Position numbers and translations under genes: made by a program. From contig NZ_FNBL01000011.1 in the NCBI RefSeq assembly GCF_900102315.1, forward strand, positions 1 to 64,000: a stretch of 64,000 bases of DNA, written 5' to 3'. Under the pieces are notes generated by a model. It saw only the letters and a program-made list of their open reading frames with translations. It was not told the origin of the DNA and did not search any database. Origin of the DNA: Celeribacter baekdonensis (lineage in GTDB: Bacteria; Pseudomonadota; Alphaproteobacteria; Rhodobacterales; Rhodobacteraceae). Below, piece after piece: positions 53,039-63,150 of the stretch. Numbering within the stretch: position 1 is the first letter of the stretch; every line of letters begins with the position of its first letter.

Positions 53039-54280
53039 TCATGCGGCCTGTAGGCTTGTGAGATATTCTTGCGCAGCGGTTGGATCGGCAAACCACGGGA
53101 AGAAATCACGCGGGTCGTCAAACCCATTCGCGATGCGATGGGCCAGTCCCGGCAGAACCTGCGCCGAACCCATGATGTCCAGAACAAAAGGCGGCGGGGG
53201 CAACAGCATCATGTTGGTCCAACGCACAACCCATTGAGCATACTGCCAAAACCGCTCAAACGTGGCTTGCATCCAAGCGGCATCAAAGGGGTGATCCCCA
53301 TGCTGTTCGCCATGGCGCAAGATCGCATCCAGGTAGATCCCAGCCGCCTTGGCGGCATTGTTCGCGCCCTGACCCGTGATCGGATCGTTGAGACAAACCG
53401 CATCGCCCATCCCCAAAACCAGCGCCCCAGACGGCAGGGTGCCCACGGGTTTGCGCACGGTTGGCGGGAACCGTCCGGCAAGGATACCGTCCTCATCCGT
53501 GAGTTCGATGGTGCGGCACCGATCTGCTTCCCAAGGTAGGAATGTGCTGAGAATGTCCTTCGATTGGGTGAGATGTTCAGCGGGTGTTTTGACATCGCGC
53601 CAGCAATCCATCGGGCCACCCGGCACACCTTCAAACACCATGATTTCGCAGGGACCAGATTTGGTCAGCGCAGGAAACACGAAATATTCGCCCACGCCGG
53701 GGATGAGGTTGAAACTGACGGCCGAAAAGTTTTCGCGGGGCGTCATGCCATGCACATAGGTCAGCGCCAGCGCGCGTTGCGGCGCGTCAAAGGGCGACCG
53801 CTCCGCATCCCGTTCAAACAGCTTGCCGATATCACCTTTGCCGGAGGCGACAATCACCAAATCGGCGGCTTTTGCTTCGGCTTCGAGCATCGGGATGTCG
53901 GCCTGCGTGATGATCAATTTGCCGCCCAAACGTTCGAACTCCGCAAGCCAGCGCGGCATTTTCACCCTTTGGTCGATGGATTGGGCTTTTTGATCAAGAC
54001 GCGAGGACCATTCGATGACCTTGCCCGGCCCTTCGGGATTGGGAACGGAAAAGGAAATGCCTTCCACCGGCGGGCAGTCGTCTTCCCAAAAGTTGATGCC
54101 AAGGTCGCGCTCCAACGTGAGGGCGGCGTCAAACTGACATTGCGATGAGGTCACGCGCCCATGGGCGATCTCATTGGCGGTGCGATCTTGGATCATTTTG
54201 ACGTCATAGCCCTTTTGCAAAAGGCCAATGCCAAGTTGAAGGCCGGACTGACCGCCGCCGACGATTGTGATGCGTTTCAT
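53039..54280 (-). CDS. StyA-like FAD-dependent styrene/indole monooxygenase
   Basis: 413 residues, the length of StyA. N-terminal dinucleotide fold ITIVGGGQSGLQLGIGLL; the C-terminal FAD motif ALVLGMGDAVCLNDPITGQGANNAAKAA; a typical tail (GSAQVLPGLAHRIANGFDDPRDFFPWF). Group E monooxygenases epoxidise styrene or indole using FADH2 from a separate reductase, here the next gene. The SDR upstream and divergent AraC resemble the indole-oxidation clusters of Acinetobacter (iif) more than styrene operons, which carry a styrene oxide isomerase. Confidence 0.9.
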   Translation of the reverse strand: MKRITIVGGGQSGLQLGIGLLQKGYDVKMIQDRTANEIAHGRVTSSQCQFDAALTLERDLGINFWEDDCPPVEGISFSVPNPEGPGKVIEWSSRLDQKAQSIDQRVKMPRWLAEFERLGGKLIITQADIPMLEAEAKAADLVIVASGKGDIGKLFERDAERSPFDAPQRALALTYVHGMTPRENFSAVSFNLIPGVGEYFVFPALTKSGPCEIMVFEGVPGGPMDCWRDVKTPAEHLTQSKDILSTFLPWEADRCRTIELTDEDGILAGRFPPTVRKPVGTLPSGALVLGMGDAVCLNDPITGQGANNAAKAAGIYLDAILRHGEQHGDHPFDAAWMQATFERFWQYAQWVVRWTNMMLLPPPPFVLDIMGSAQVLPGLAHRIANGFDDPRDFFPWFADPTAAQEYLTSLQAA

Positions 54281-54309
54281 AGTGTCTCTCCTGTTGGTTT
54301 TGCTGTGCG

Positions 54310-55086
54310 TCAGTCGATGAGGCGTGGGATGGCGGGGGTTTTCCCCTCTGGTCCCATGGTGGTGTAGCCGCCATCGACGCGAATATCGGTGCCGGTGATA
54401 AATCCGGCCTCGTCTGAGCACAGGAACATGATGGCGTTTGCGACCTCTTCCGGGTCTCCTACGCGGTCAAACAAATGATAGTCGGCACCGACTTTGTCGG
54501 TTTTCGCGCGGTCGCCGCCGGTGAGATTGTCCATGATGTTGGACCAGGTCCAACCGGGGGACACCGCGTTGACGCGGATGCCATCGGGGGCCAGATCCAT
54601 CGCCTGATTGCGGGTCAATTGCAGGATCGCCGCCTTGGACACGGGATAAAGCCAGCGGCCCGTTTGTGCGACGCGGGCCGATATCGAGCCAAAATTGACA
54701 ATGGCCCCTTTGTTTTTCGCAAGCTGTGCACGGGCGGCCTGCATCAGCATCACCGACCCGACAAGGTTCACATCCAAAGCTTCGAGCCATTCGGCGCGCG
54801 TGCTTTCAACCCCGTTGTCAAGATATGTGGCCGCCACGTTGACGATAAAATCAATCCGGCCATAGGTGTCGACAGTGCCTTTGACGAGGGCGTCGATATC
54901 CGCATCTGAGCGCAAATCCGCGCGGATGAAATGCACGCCATCGCTCTGTAGCTTCTCTCCATTTTCCGCGTCAATATCGGCCACGACCACCTTGACGCCA
55001 TGTGATTTGAACGCGTCGACCACAGCAACGCCAATTTTCGTGGCACCACCGGGAATGATCGCGACTTTGTCTTTCAGACCGCGCAT
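54310..55086 (-). CDS. Short-chain dehydrogenase/reductase
   Basis: 258 residues from the ATG at 55086. NAD-binding GGATKIG (13-19) is a slightly altered TGxxxGxG; catalytic S134, Y147 and K151 (YPVSK) are present, and D36 in VVADID favours NAD+. It is the first gene of the operon with the oxygenase and reductase, and probably oxidises the hydroxylated product (dihydrodiol type). The start upstream at 55218 has no support. Confidence 0.9.
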   Translation of the reverse strand: MRGLKDKVAIIPGGATKIGVAVVDAFKSHGVKVVVADIDAENGEKLQSDGVHFIRADLRSDADIDALVKGTVDTYGRIDFIVNVAATYLDNGVESTRAEWLEALDVNLVGSVMLMQAARAQLAKNKGAIVNFGSISARVAQTGRWLYPVSKAAILQLTRNQAMDLAPDGIRVNAVSPGWTWSNIMDNLTGGDRAKTDKVGADYHLFDRVGDPEEVANAIMFLCSDEAGFITGTDIRVDGGYTTMGPEGKTPAIPRLID

Positions 55087-55252
55087 TTTGTGCTCCCTGT
55101 TGTTGGTTTTATAAAAAGAAAGCTTGCGGAGAGTGGGGGGGAAGGCGCTATCCTGATCGCGCGAGGAGAGTCCATATTGCGAAAAAATATGCTTTAGACC
55201 TAAAATAAACTGCCGCACTGACGTCCTAAATGACCATAATCAGGGGAGGCGC

Positions 55253-56260
55253 ATGACTCGTTTCGATGGACAGCCAGCAACGGAGGGCTTGCCTTTGGGG
55301 GCGCATCCGCTGTTTTCGAGTGACGATTTGGATGAAACCCGCGACTGCGTGGCGCGGGTGTATTGCGATCATCGTTTGGAAACCATCGGGTCCGGTCGTC
55401 TTGCGGCGCGGCACAACCGTCTTGCGGGGCGGTCCCTGTCCATCAATGTCATGACCTATGGGGCAAAGACCCTGATTGCGCCGGGCGAGCTTGAGCGGTT
55501 TTATCTGTTTCAGGTTCCAATCCGTGGCTCGGCGTCGGTGGCCAATGGCCCGAACCGACATGAGATCGGCGGCGGGTTTGGCGGCGTGCTTAACCCGGAT
55601 GCGCAGACCTGCATGATCTGGAGCGAAGACTGCGTGCAAGTGCTGGTGCAGATTGAGAAGACCGCATTGCTCGCTGCGGCGCGGGCCGAGTTTGGCCTGC
55701 CGTCTGGTCAGGCGCTTCATTTTGACGGCGCAAATGACATGCGTGACGGCGAGGGGCGTGCCTTTATGAGCGTCTTAGACTTTGTGATGCGCGAAGCCGA
55801 ACAGGGGTCCAATCTGATCGGTGGCGACACGCTTTTGGCGCGTCAGCTTGAGCGCACGTTGATGATTGGGGTGTTGCAGACGCAGACCCATAATCTTGAT
55901 CCGGTGATGGGCGGGGCGGCTGGGCCGGTTCCGCGCGTGCTGCGCCGCGCCGAAGAGTTCATGCGCGAAAACCTGCACAATCCGATCATGATTGAAGACA
56001 TCGCGCAATCTGCAGGGACCAGTGTTCGGACCCTGCAAAGCATGTGCCGGGCGAGATATGGCCGCGCACCGATGACGGTTTTGCGCGATCTCCGGCTTGA
56101 TCAGGCGTGGGAAGATTTGTCGAACCCCGAGCCGGACACAAGCGTCACGACGGTGGCCATGGCGCTTGGGTTCTTTCACCTTGGTCGGTTCTCCGAGCAT
56201 TACCGTAGAAAATTTGGCTGCACGCCGATTGAAACGCTGCGGGCGGCCAAACGTCCGTAA
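55253..56260 (+). CDS. AraC-family regulator
   Basis: 335 residues. An N-terminal AraC-binding-like domain (~15-200) is followed by the double HTH: NPIMIEDIAQSAGTSVRTLQSMCRARYGRAPMTVLRDLRLDQAWEDL, then SVTTVAMALGFFHLGRFSEHYRRKFGCTPIETLR. It is divergent from the SDR-oxygenase-reductase operon with 166 bases between, and is its likely activator. It converges on the Dpp operon, stopping 5 bases from it. Confidence 0.9.
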   Translation: MTRFDGQPATEGLPLGAHPLFSSDDLDETRDCVARVYCDHRLETIGSGRLAARHNRLAGRSLSINVMTYGAKTLIAPGELERFYLFQVPIRGSASVANGPNRHEIGGGFGGVLNPDAQTCMIWSEDCVQVLVQIEKTALLAAARAEFGLPSGQALHFDGANDMRDGEGRAFMSVLDFVMREAEQGSNLIGGDTLLARQLERTLMIGVLQTQTHNLDPVMGGAAGPVPRVLRRAEEFMRENLHNPIMIEDIAQSAGTSVRTLQSMCRARYGRAPMTVLRDLRLDQAWEDLSNPEPDTSVTTVAMALGFFHLGRFSEHYRRKFGCTPIETLRAAKRP

Positions 56261-56265
56261 GGCAA

Positions 56266-57111
56266 TCAGGCGGGTTCGGGCATGTCGTCCCACCAGGTTT
56301 CATCCATCTCCGGGTGCGGGATCGCGGACAACAGGCTTTTGGTGATCTCGGATTGCGGGTGCTCAAAAACGTCTTCGACCGGACCTTGGTCGACGATGAC
56401 ACCATGGTGCAAGACCACGACTGTATCGCAGAGATGGCGGATCACGGATAAATCGTGGCTGATAAAGGCCAAGGTGAGCCCCATATCCCGCGCCAGATCA
56501 GCCAAGAGAGTCAGCACCTGTGCCTGACTGGACACATCGAGACCAGAGACGATTTCATCGGCCAAAATGAACCGCGGTTCCAAGGCGATTGCCCGCGCAA
56601 TGCCCACACGTTGCCGTTGTCCGCCAGACAGTTCATGCGGATAACGATCTGCAAAATGCGCAGACAGGCCGACCTTTTCCAATGCTGTGATGGCATCGGT
56701 CCGATCCCCACCCCGGCCATAGCGTTTCATCGGTTGGGCTATGATGCGCCAAACCTTGTGACGCGGGTTGAGCGAGGACATCGGGTCCTGAAAAATCATT
56801 TGAAGATCGCGGCGCAGCGGTCGCAATGCGGCCTCACCGAGCGCGCCAATGTCTTTGCCATCAAACAAAACCTGACCAGACTCGGGGGCCAACAAACGCA
56901 CCAGAATGCGCCCAAAGGTCGACTTTCCCGATCCGCTTTCACCGACAATCCCGGTGATACGCCCCTCTGGAATCTCAAGACTGAGACCTTTGAGAACCTC
57001 GACACGCGGGGCGGGGCCAAACAGGGGTTTATGGGCGCGATCGGCAAAAGACAGGCGCAGATCGCGAATGGAAAACAGGGCAGGGGGAGTGGGCTGCGTC
57101 ATCTGGTTCAT
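56266..57111 (-). CDS. Oligopeptide/dipeptide ABC transporter ATPase, DppF type
   Basis: 281 residues. Walker A GESGSGKSTFG, signature LSGGQRQRVGIARAIALEP, Walker B FILADEIVSGLDVSSQAQ, and the switch His in LAFISHDLSVIRH. It pairs with the DppD ATPase, which it overlaps by four bases. Last gene of the operon. Confidence 0.93.
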   Translation of the reverse strand: MNQMTQPTPPALFSIRDLRLSFADRAHKPLFGPAPRVEVLKGLSLEIPEGRITGIVGESGSGKSTFGRILVRLLAPESGQVLFDGKDIGALGEAALRPLRRDLQMIFQDPMSSLNPRHKVWRIIAQPMKRYGRGGDRTDAITALEKVGLSAHFADRYPHELSGGQRQRVGIARAIALEPRFILADEIVSGLDVSSQAQVLTLLADLARDMGLTLAFISHDLSVIRHLCDTVVVLHHGVIVDQGPVEDVFEHPQSEITKSLLSAIPHPEMDETWWDDMPEPA

Positions 57112-58007
57112 CGGCGACCTCTCTGAGCAAAAAGGGCATCTGCGGCCACTGTGTCGCGGTGCAATTCGGCGATCAGCGCCGAGGGCACCGGTTGAAACGG
57201 CCGGGCGCTGACGTTTGGCGTGGGCGTCGCGGCAATGAGTGCTTGCGTGTACGGATGCGCGGGGTTTTCAAAAACGGTATGTGTGGCGGCGTCCTCGATC
57301 ACACGTCCGGCAAAGAGCACGGTGACTTTTTGGCTGATCTTGGCCACCACGCCCATATCATGGGTGACAAACAAAACGGCGGTGCCGGTTTCGCGTTGCA
57401 ATTCACGAATGAGACGCAGGATTTGCTTTTGAACCGTGACATCAAGCGCGGTGGTGGGTTCGTCGGCCACGATCAAGCGCGGGGAGGGCGCAAAGGCGGC
57501 GGCGATCAAAATCCGCTGGCGCATGCCGCCGGACAGCTCATGCGGATAACTGTGCATCACCCGGTCCGGCGCGCGAATATGCACCCGATCCAAAAGCTCG
57601 CGGGCGCGGGCAAGCGCGCGCTGATGGCTCCAGCCGTGAATCCGGATCAAGGGATCAGTGATCTGTGGGCCGATTTTACGCACCGGATTGAGCGCGGTCA
57701 GTGGATCTTGCGGAATGAGGGCGGACATTTTGGCCACGGTGCGGCGGCGGGTGGCCGGGGTCATCGCATTGAGATGCGCCCCCTCCAAGAGAATTTCGCC
57801 TTCTGTCATTTTGATCTTATGGGGAAGAATGCCAAGGACGGCTTTGCCGATCATCGACTTGCCCGCGCCACTTTCGCCCACAAGGGCGCGCACCTCGCCG
57901 GGTTCCAGTTGCAGCGACACGTTGCGCAAAAGCCGTTGGCCACGGGGCAGGGCGATGTTGAGATTGATGATGTCGAGCGTGTGGGTGTGGGCTGTGGTTG
58001 AGGTCAT
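57108..58007 (-). CDS. Oligopeptide/dipeptide ABC transporter ATPase, DppD type
   Basis: 299 residues. Walker [12 protein letters not shown], signature [19 protein letters not shown], Walker [19 protein letters not shown], switch [14 protein letters not shown], and the C-terminal oligopeptide extension ([12 protein letters not shown]). Overlaps the permease gene by four bases. Confidence 0.93.
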   Translation of the reverse strand: MTSTTAHTHTLDIINLNIALPRGQRLLRNVSLQLEPGEVRALVGESGAGKSMIGKAVLGILPHKIKMTEGEILLEGAHLNAMTPATRRRTVAKMSALIPQDPLTALNPVRKIGPQITDPLIRIHGWSHQRALARARELLDRVHIRAPDRVMHSYPHELSGGMRQRILIAAAFAPSPRLIVADEPTTALDVTVQKQILRLIRELQRETGTAVLFVTHDMGVVAKISQKVTVLFAGRVIEDAATHTVFENPAHPYTQALIAATPTPNVSARPFQPVPSALIAELHRDTVAADALFAQRGRR

Positions 58008-58867
58008 TTGAGCACCGGATCGAAACGTTGTTTAAGACCTTCGCCAAGTGTTGAGAAACTCAGAACAGTCATGAAAAGGGCGATCAGCGGGAACAAAAGC
58101 ACCCACCATGCAAAATGAATCGCGCCTCGCCCTTCGGCGATCATCGACCCCCAGGTGGGATCATCCGACGAGATCGACAGATTCACAAAGCTCAGGATCG
58201 CTTCGACAATCACCGCGATGCCCATTTCCAACATCAAAAGCGCAATGATCGACGGCATCACATTGGGCAAGATTTCACTGACCAAGGTTGCGGCGCGCCG
58301 CGCGCCGCCAATCCGTGCGCTGTCGACGTAATCCATGCGGGCCTGAACCATGGTTTCGGCCCGGATCACCCGCGCGAACCGGGTCCAGTCAATCAGCGCA
58401 ATCGCGGCGATGACGGAGCCAAGCCCGGTGCCCATCACGGCCACCAAAAGCACGGCAAACAGGACCGGCGGAAAGGCCATCCAAATGTCGACCAACCGCG
58501 AAATCACCCGATCCGCCCAACCACCGTAAAAGCCCGCAATCAGGCCAAGGGCAGAGCCAAAAATCCCCGTGGTCGTGGCGGCGATCAGACTGACGAAAAG
58601 GGCAATGCGCGCGCCGTAAATGATGCGCGACAGGACATCGCGGCCAAGGCTGTCGGTGCCAAGCCAATATCCGGGTTCGCTGCCGTCCATGAAAAACGGC
58701 GGGAGGCGTTCCAGCATGAGATCTTGTGCCAGCGGGTCATGCGGCGCAATCAGTGGCGCAAGCAGAGCCGCCGCCGCAATCACGCCGATCCACAACAGTG
58801 GCAACCACAACCGAAAGTTGGTGTCGGTGAGGATCAGCCGGGGGGAATTCGTGGTGACATCAGCCAT
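58004..58867 (-). CDS. Dipeptide ABC transporter permease, DppC type
   Basis: 287 residues, six helices, with an N-terminal extension helix (LWLPLLWIGVIAAAALLAPLIAPHDP) typical of DppC. The EAA loop is RAETMVQARMDYVDSARIGGARRAATLVSEILPN. LGTDSLGRDVLSRIIYGAR is the DppC signature. Overlaps DppB by eight bases. Confidence 0.93.
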   Translation of the reverse strand: MADVTTNSPRLILTDTNFRLWLPLLWIGVIAAAALLAPLIAPHDPLAQDLMLERLPPFFMDGSEPGYWLGTDSLGRDVLSRIIYGARIALFVSLIAATTTGIFGSALGLIAGFYGGWADRVISRLVDIWMAFPPVLFAVLLVAVMGTGLGSVIAAIALIDWTRFARVIRAETMVQARMDYVDSARIGGARRAATLVSEILPNVMPSIIALLMLEMGIAVIVEAILSFVNLSISSDDPTWGSMIAEGRGAIHFAWWVLLFPLIALFMTVLSFSTLGEGLKQRFDPVLK

Positions 58868-59867
58868 GGCGCAACCTCGGGTTCAGGAATGTGTAAGAGA
58901 GATCGACCAAAAGGTTGATCACGGTAAAGAGGGCAGCAAAGAGCAACACGATGCCTTGGATGAGCGGAAGATCCCGGTTGATCACGGCATCAATGGCCAT
59001 GTTGCCAAGGCCTTCAAAGGCGAACAGGCGTTCGACAATCACGGTGCCGCCGATGAGAAAGGTGAACTGAACCCCCACAAGCGCCAAGGTTGGCAAAGCG
59101 GCATTGCGCAGCGCTTCGCGCAAGATCACGGCGGTCTCCGAAAAGCCGCGCACCCGCGCCAGCGTCGTGTAATCCTGCGTCAACGCCTCTTTGAGGTTCT
59201 GTTTCAACAGTTGCGCGATCATCGCGGCCAAGGGCAGCGCCAGCGACATCGCGGGCATCAACATATGCGATAAGGTTGAGCCAACGACGTCCAACCGCCC
59301 CCGCAGAAGCCCTTCGAAAATGTAGAAATTCGTTGTGAAATCAATGTCGATGCGGGGGTCGACGCGGCCTGAGATCGACAGAACCGGCCACAGCACACCA
59401 AACACCAAAACAAAGATCAGGCCCCAAAGAAAATCCGGCACCGACAAAACCGCACCGCTTGTCAGATCAAGCCCGACCTCTGTCCCCGTGCCACGTTTGC
59501 GCGCGCCGATCACGGCGACAAAGCCGCCAAGTGCGACAGCGAGCAGAAGTGCCAATGTGGACAGTTCGAGTGTCGCGGGCAACCGGCCCAGCACAAGTTC
59601 GGCCACGGGTTGGCGTAGGGTGATGGAGGTGCCAAAATCGCCCTGTATCACGCCGCCCAGCCAAATGATGAATTGTTCGGCCAGGCTTTTGTCAAAACCA
59701 TAGACCGCGTTGAGGGTGGCAATGTCTTGATCCGTCGCGCCGGGCGGGAGCATCATGGCAATCGGATTTCCGGGCGCAACGCGGACAAGGATAAAGACCA
59801 CAACGGCCACGCCAAAAAGCGTAATCGCAGTCGTTAACAGCCGCACAAAGACGGTTTTCAGGAGCAT
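58860..59867 (-). CDS. Dipeptide ABC transporter permease, DppB type
   Basis: 335 residues, six helices. N terminus VRLLTTAITLFGVAVVVFILVRVAPGNPIAMM and EAA loop KEALTQDYTTLARVRGFSETAVILREALRNAALP are typical of DppB. It starts 67 bases after the binding-protein gene, past a hairpin. Confidence 0.93.
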   Translation of the reverse strand: MLLKTVFVRLLTTAITLFGVAVVVFILVRVAPGNPIAMMLPPGATDQDIATLNAVYGFDKSLAEQFIIWLGGVIQGDFGTSITLRQPVAELVLGRLPATLELSTLALLLAVALGGFVAVIGARKRGTGTEVGLDLTSGAVLSVPDFLWGLIFVLVFGVLWPVLSISGRVDPRIDIDFTTNFYIFEGLLRGRLDVVGSTLSHMLMPAMSLALPLAAMIAQLLKQNLKEALTQDYTTLARVRGFSETAVILREALRNAALPTLALVGVQFTFLIGGTVIVERLFAFEGLGNMAIDAVINRDLPLIQGIVLLFAALFTVINLLVDLSYTFLNPRLRHG

Positions 59868-59888
59868 GGGTTTCTCACATGAATTAGG

Positions 59889-59917
59889 ACCCGGGCCGCA
59901 GGCTATGCGGACCGGGT
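59889..59917 (-). other. Hairpin between the binding-protein and permease genes
   Basis: A 12-bp stem with one mismatch (acccgggccgca / tgcggaccgggt) around a 5-base loop, no T-run. Such structures after a binding-protein gene usually protect its mRNA so that more binding protein than permease is made. Confidence 0.6.
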
Positions 59918-59934
59918 GCTTGGCCTGATCGGTT

Positions 59935-61473
59935 TCAGGCTTTGGTCACGGCTTGGGGTAGCAAATCGCCAGACATGTAGGGCACCACATGCACCGTGGA
60001 CGCGTAGACGATGGGCATCACATATTGCAAAATCGGGATGACATAACCCTCTTCGGCGATGTAGCGCGACACGTCTTTATAGCCCTGAATCCGTTTGTCT
60101 TCATCCGGTTCGACAAAGAGTGGCCCAATTTTTTCAATCAGATCAGGGCTGTCCCAAACGGAGTGAGGCGAGGGGCCGAACATCGAGAACCCTGTGGAGG
60201 TGGACGGGTCACCGATCGAGTTGCCCCAGTTGTAAAACGCCGCTGGGGCCAGGGTATCCGTGGCGCGCAGCTCATAGTGCTTGGCGATTTCATAGACCTC
60301 AATCTCGGCTTCGATCCCGACCTTGCGCCACATGCCGACGATGGCCTGGATCATCTCGTAATCCTTGGGTTTGAACCCGCGCGTGGTTTGAATGGTAAAG
60401 GTCACCGGATTGTCGGTGGAATAGCCGGATGCGGCCAAAAGCTCTTTGGATTTTTCAGGGTCGTATTCCACCACGATGCTGTCGTCATAGGCGGCGTAGC
60501 CGGGCACTTCGAGGGTGGACAAGGCCACACCATACCCGCGCAACAGACGATCAATGATGAGCTGTTTGTCAATCGCGTGATGGGCAGCAAGGCGGACGTT
60601 CTTATCCAACATCACGTCGATGTCGTTCAGGAAAATCATACCAATATCGGTGATCGGCACGGTCACACCGGACAGGCCGTCCTTGGCGATCAGGCGGTCG
60701 TATTCTTCGTAGGGCATATTCGTGGTTATATCTGCATTGCCCGATTCGATTTCCGCCACACGCGAGGCGGCATCGGTGACGAATTTGATGGTCACGGTGT
60801 CAAATTCTGGCGCGCCGCCCCAATAGCCCGCAAAGGCCTTGAGGCGCACATAGGCCCCCTGCTCAAAAGCGTCGACCATATAGGGGCCTGTGCCGATGGG
60901 GGCTTTTTCAAACCCTTCTGATCCGACCTCTTCATAGTATGTCTTCGGTAGGACAAAGGCGGTGAGGAAGGCCATCCATTTGAACAATGCGGGTTCAAAG
61001 CTGAACACATCGCCGGTGATTACATTGCCATCGACAGAGAAATTTCCAATTTTCGACCACACGAATTGTATCGGGTTTCCGGTCTCAGGATGTGCCGCGC
61101 GCGTGAGGGACCACACCACATCTTCGGGGGTGAGGTCGTCGCCGTTGTGCCATTTGACGCCCTCGCGGACGGTCATGGTGATTTTGGTTTTATCGTCGTT
61201 GAAACCCCATTCTGTCAAAAGGCCGGGGCCAAACGACAGGTCAGGGGCTTGGTCGATAAAGCGGTCGAACACGGCGAGGTAGAGGGATTGCAACGCGGGG
61301 TTGACCGCCGCCGGGCCCGTGGTCGGGTCCCAGCTTTGCACCGGAATATTGTAGGCGATGGTCAGGCTGTCGGCACTTTGTGCCAAAACAGGTGCTCCCG
61401 TTGCGATCAAGGCGGTCAGGGCCGCGGATGCGCCGATAAATCCGCGCCGTGTCAGTTGTGTCTTTGCAGTCAT
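59935..61473 (-). CDS. Peptide/nickel-type ABC transporter substrate-binding protein
   Basis: 512 residues, SBP family 5. A Tat-like signal (RRGFIGASAALTALIATGAPVLA|QSAD) leads into LLTEWGFNDDKTKITMTVREGVKWHNGDDLTPEDVVWSL, the family signature. First gene of the dpp-type operon. The ligand could be a peptide or another small amphipathic compound; proximity to an indole-type oxygenase and an indolepyruvate oxidoreductase hints at aromatic compounds, but only weakly. Confidence 0.92.
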   Translation of the reverse strand: MTAKTQLTRRGFIGASAALTALIATGAPVLAQSADSLTIAYNIPVQSWDPTTGPAAVNPALQSLYLAVFDRFIDQAPDLSFGPGLLTEWGFNDDKTKITMTVREGVKWHNGDDLTPEDVVWSLTRAAHPETGNPIQFVWSKIGNFSVDGNVITGDVFSFEPALFKWMAFLTAFVLPKTYYEEVGSEGFEKAPIGTGPYMVDAFEQGAYVRLKAFAGYWGGAPEFDTVTIKFVTDAASRVAEIESGNADITTNMPYEEYDRLIAKDGLSGVTVPITDIGMIFLNDIDVMLDKNVRLAAHHAIDKQLIIDRLLRGYGVALSTLEVPGYAAYDDSIVVEYDPEKSKELLAASGYSTDNPVTFTIQTTRGFKPKDYEMIQAIVGMWRKVGIEAEIEVYEIAKHYELRATDTLAPAAFYNWGNSIGDPSTSTGFSMFGPSPHSVWDSPDLIEKIGPLFVEPDEDKRIQGYKDVSRYIAEEGYVIPILQYVMPIVYASTVHVVPYMSGDLLPQAVTKA

Positions 61474-61602
61474 GTGCGAAGCTCCCGTTGGTTAAAGGCG
61501 GCCCATTTTTCGGACTCTGTTTCTGGAGATAGTTTGAACATATAAAGTTTAAAATTAAAGCATAAACTTAAGATTCAAGACGCATTGGCGTTGATTTGGC
61601 TG

Positions 61603-63147
61603 TCACTTGATCATTTGCGCAGCAAAAAATCCCGATCCGGCCCCTGTCCCGGCCCCCGGCCAAGCGGCGGCCCCAATCATGTGCAGCCCCTCAATGGGCG
61701 TGTGCCCGTCGGCAAAGCCACGCACGGGCCGAAAGAGGAAATTCTGGCTCAGGTGATGAGAGCCACAAATCTGATCGCCACCAACGAGATTGGGATTTTC
61801 CGCTTCGAGATCGAGCGGCGAGACAAGCGATTGTGCGCGGATGGTGGCGCGAAATCCGGGGGCTTGCTCTTCGATCAGATTTAGCGCGCGTTCCGCCATC
61901 AATGCCTTTGCATCTGTCCAGTTTTGTGCGGAAATCTCACCTTTTGCATCGCCTTTGATCTCAGCCGGGACCACCCGGACCTGAACCCAAAGCGTGTGCT
62001 TCCCGTCCGGGGCACGAGAGGGATCGAACACTGTCGGTTGACCAACGACAAGAAGCGGCGTGTCCGGCAAAAGCCCGGCGAGCGCCTGGGCATAGGTGCG
62101 TGAGGCGGTGTCGATGCTGCGCCCGATATGGACATATGCGAAAGTGCCAAGCGCCTCTGCCGCCCATGGCACCGGCGCGTCTAAGGCAAGGTGGATCATC
62201 ATTGTTCCGGGGGCGTGGCGGAATTTTTCGAGACCTTTGTCAAACCGCGCGTCCTGTGTGCCGCCGATGAGGCGCAACAGGTGTTTTGGGGCAAGACCTG
62301 CCAAAATGGTTGAGGCTTCGACCTTTTCCCCATTCACGACAACGCCTGTGGCCCTGCCGTTTGTGTGCAGGATCTCCGTCACGTCGGCGTTGCACTCCAC
62401 TGTGCCACCGTGCGCCTCGATCATGGCGACCAGCGCGCGGGTGGCGACATCAGCACCGCCCTTGCCAATCACCATCCCCATGGCCTGACCACCCATGGCT
62501 TCGAGGTAAGGAAAAATCGCGCCTCCGGCAATGTCGGGGGCAAAATCAAGGTGCATGCCCCATGTCGAAAGCGCGGTGCGCAGGCGCGGGTCTTCAAAGC
62601 TGTCTTCCAACCACGCGCGCGGCGAGCTCATCAGAAACTGAGCCACCTCAAGAGTTTTCGCCGTCCCCAGAGACCGCCATGTTTTCCAGATGAATTTGAG
62701 CAGGGGCCAGCGTTGCATCGGGGTGCCAAGCAACCCACCGACCACACCGGCGCGGGCAGGAAACGCCGCCATCAGGTCGCGCCATGTCGCCTTGTCTGCG
62801 TCGGAGGCAAAGGTGGCCAGTGTCTCGTCCACGTTGGTGGTCACGCCGACATAATCCCCCGGCTCCAACGCCTGTGCAAAGGGGCGCGAGATGGGGACAA
62901 ATCCCATTCCGTGTCGCGCCATTTCCTCCCCGTGGCGGGCCATAAAGGCCGAGCCTGCGAACATGGACAGGTTCATCGCCGCGACATCGTGACGAAAGCC
63001 GGGGAGGGTCAACTCTTCGGTGCGCACCGCCCCACCGGGGGTTGGCGCGCGTTCGAAAACACGGACTTTTTTGCCTCTTGCGGCCAGATCGGCCGCTGCG
63101 ACAAGACCGTTGATCCCGGCACCGATGATGACGATAGGCGTGCTCAT
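61603..63147 (-). CDS. Phytoene-dehydrogenase-like FAD oxidoreductase (CrtI/PYROXD2 type)
   Basis: 514 residues. N-terminal FAD motif IVIIGAGINGLVAAADLAARGKKVRVFERAPTPGGAVRTEEL; C-terminal FAD motif IEGLHMIGAAAWPGAGTGAGSGFFAAQMI. The family desaturates or oxidises amines, carotenoids and other lipids; no carotenoid genes are nearby. It starts 3 bases after the preceding gene and is followed by an AT-rich 129-base gap that holds the promoter of the binding-protein gene. Substrate unknown. Confidence 0.85.
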   Translation of the reverse strand: MSTPIVIIGAGINGLVAAADLAARGKKVRVFERAPTPGGAVRTEELTLPGFRHDVAAMNLSMFAGSAFMARHGEEMARHGMGFVPISRPFAQALEPGDYVGVTTNVDETLATFASDADKATWRDLMAAFPARAGVVGGLLGTPMQRWPLLKFIWKTWRSLGTAKTLEVAQFLMSSPRAWLEDSFEDPRLRTALSTWGMHLDFAPDIAGGAIFPYLEAMGGQAMGMVIGKGGADVATRALVAMIEAHGGTVECNADVTEILHTNGRATGVVVNGEKVEASTILAGLAPKHLLRLIGGTQDARFDKGLEKFRHAPGTMMIHLALDAPVPWAAEALGTFAYVHIGRSIDTASRTYAQALAGLLPDTPLLVVGQPTVFDPSRAPDGKHTLWVQVRVVPAEIKGDAKGEISAQNWTDAKALMAERALNLIEEQAPGFRATIRAQSLVSPLDLEAENPNLVGGDQICGSHHLSQNFLFRPVRGFADGHTPIEGLHMIGAAAWPGAGTGAGSGFFAAQMIK

Positions 63148-63150
63148 ACC

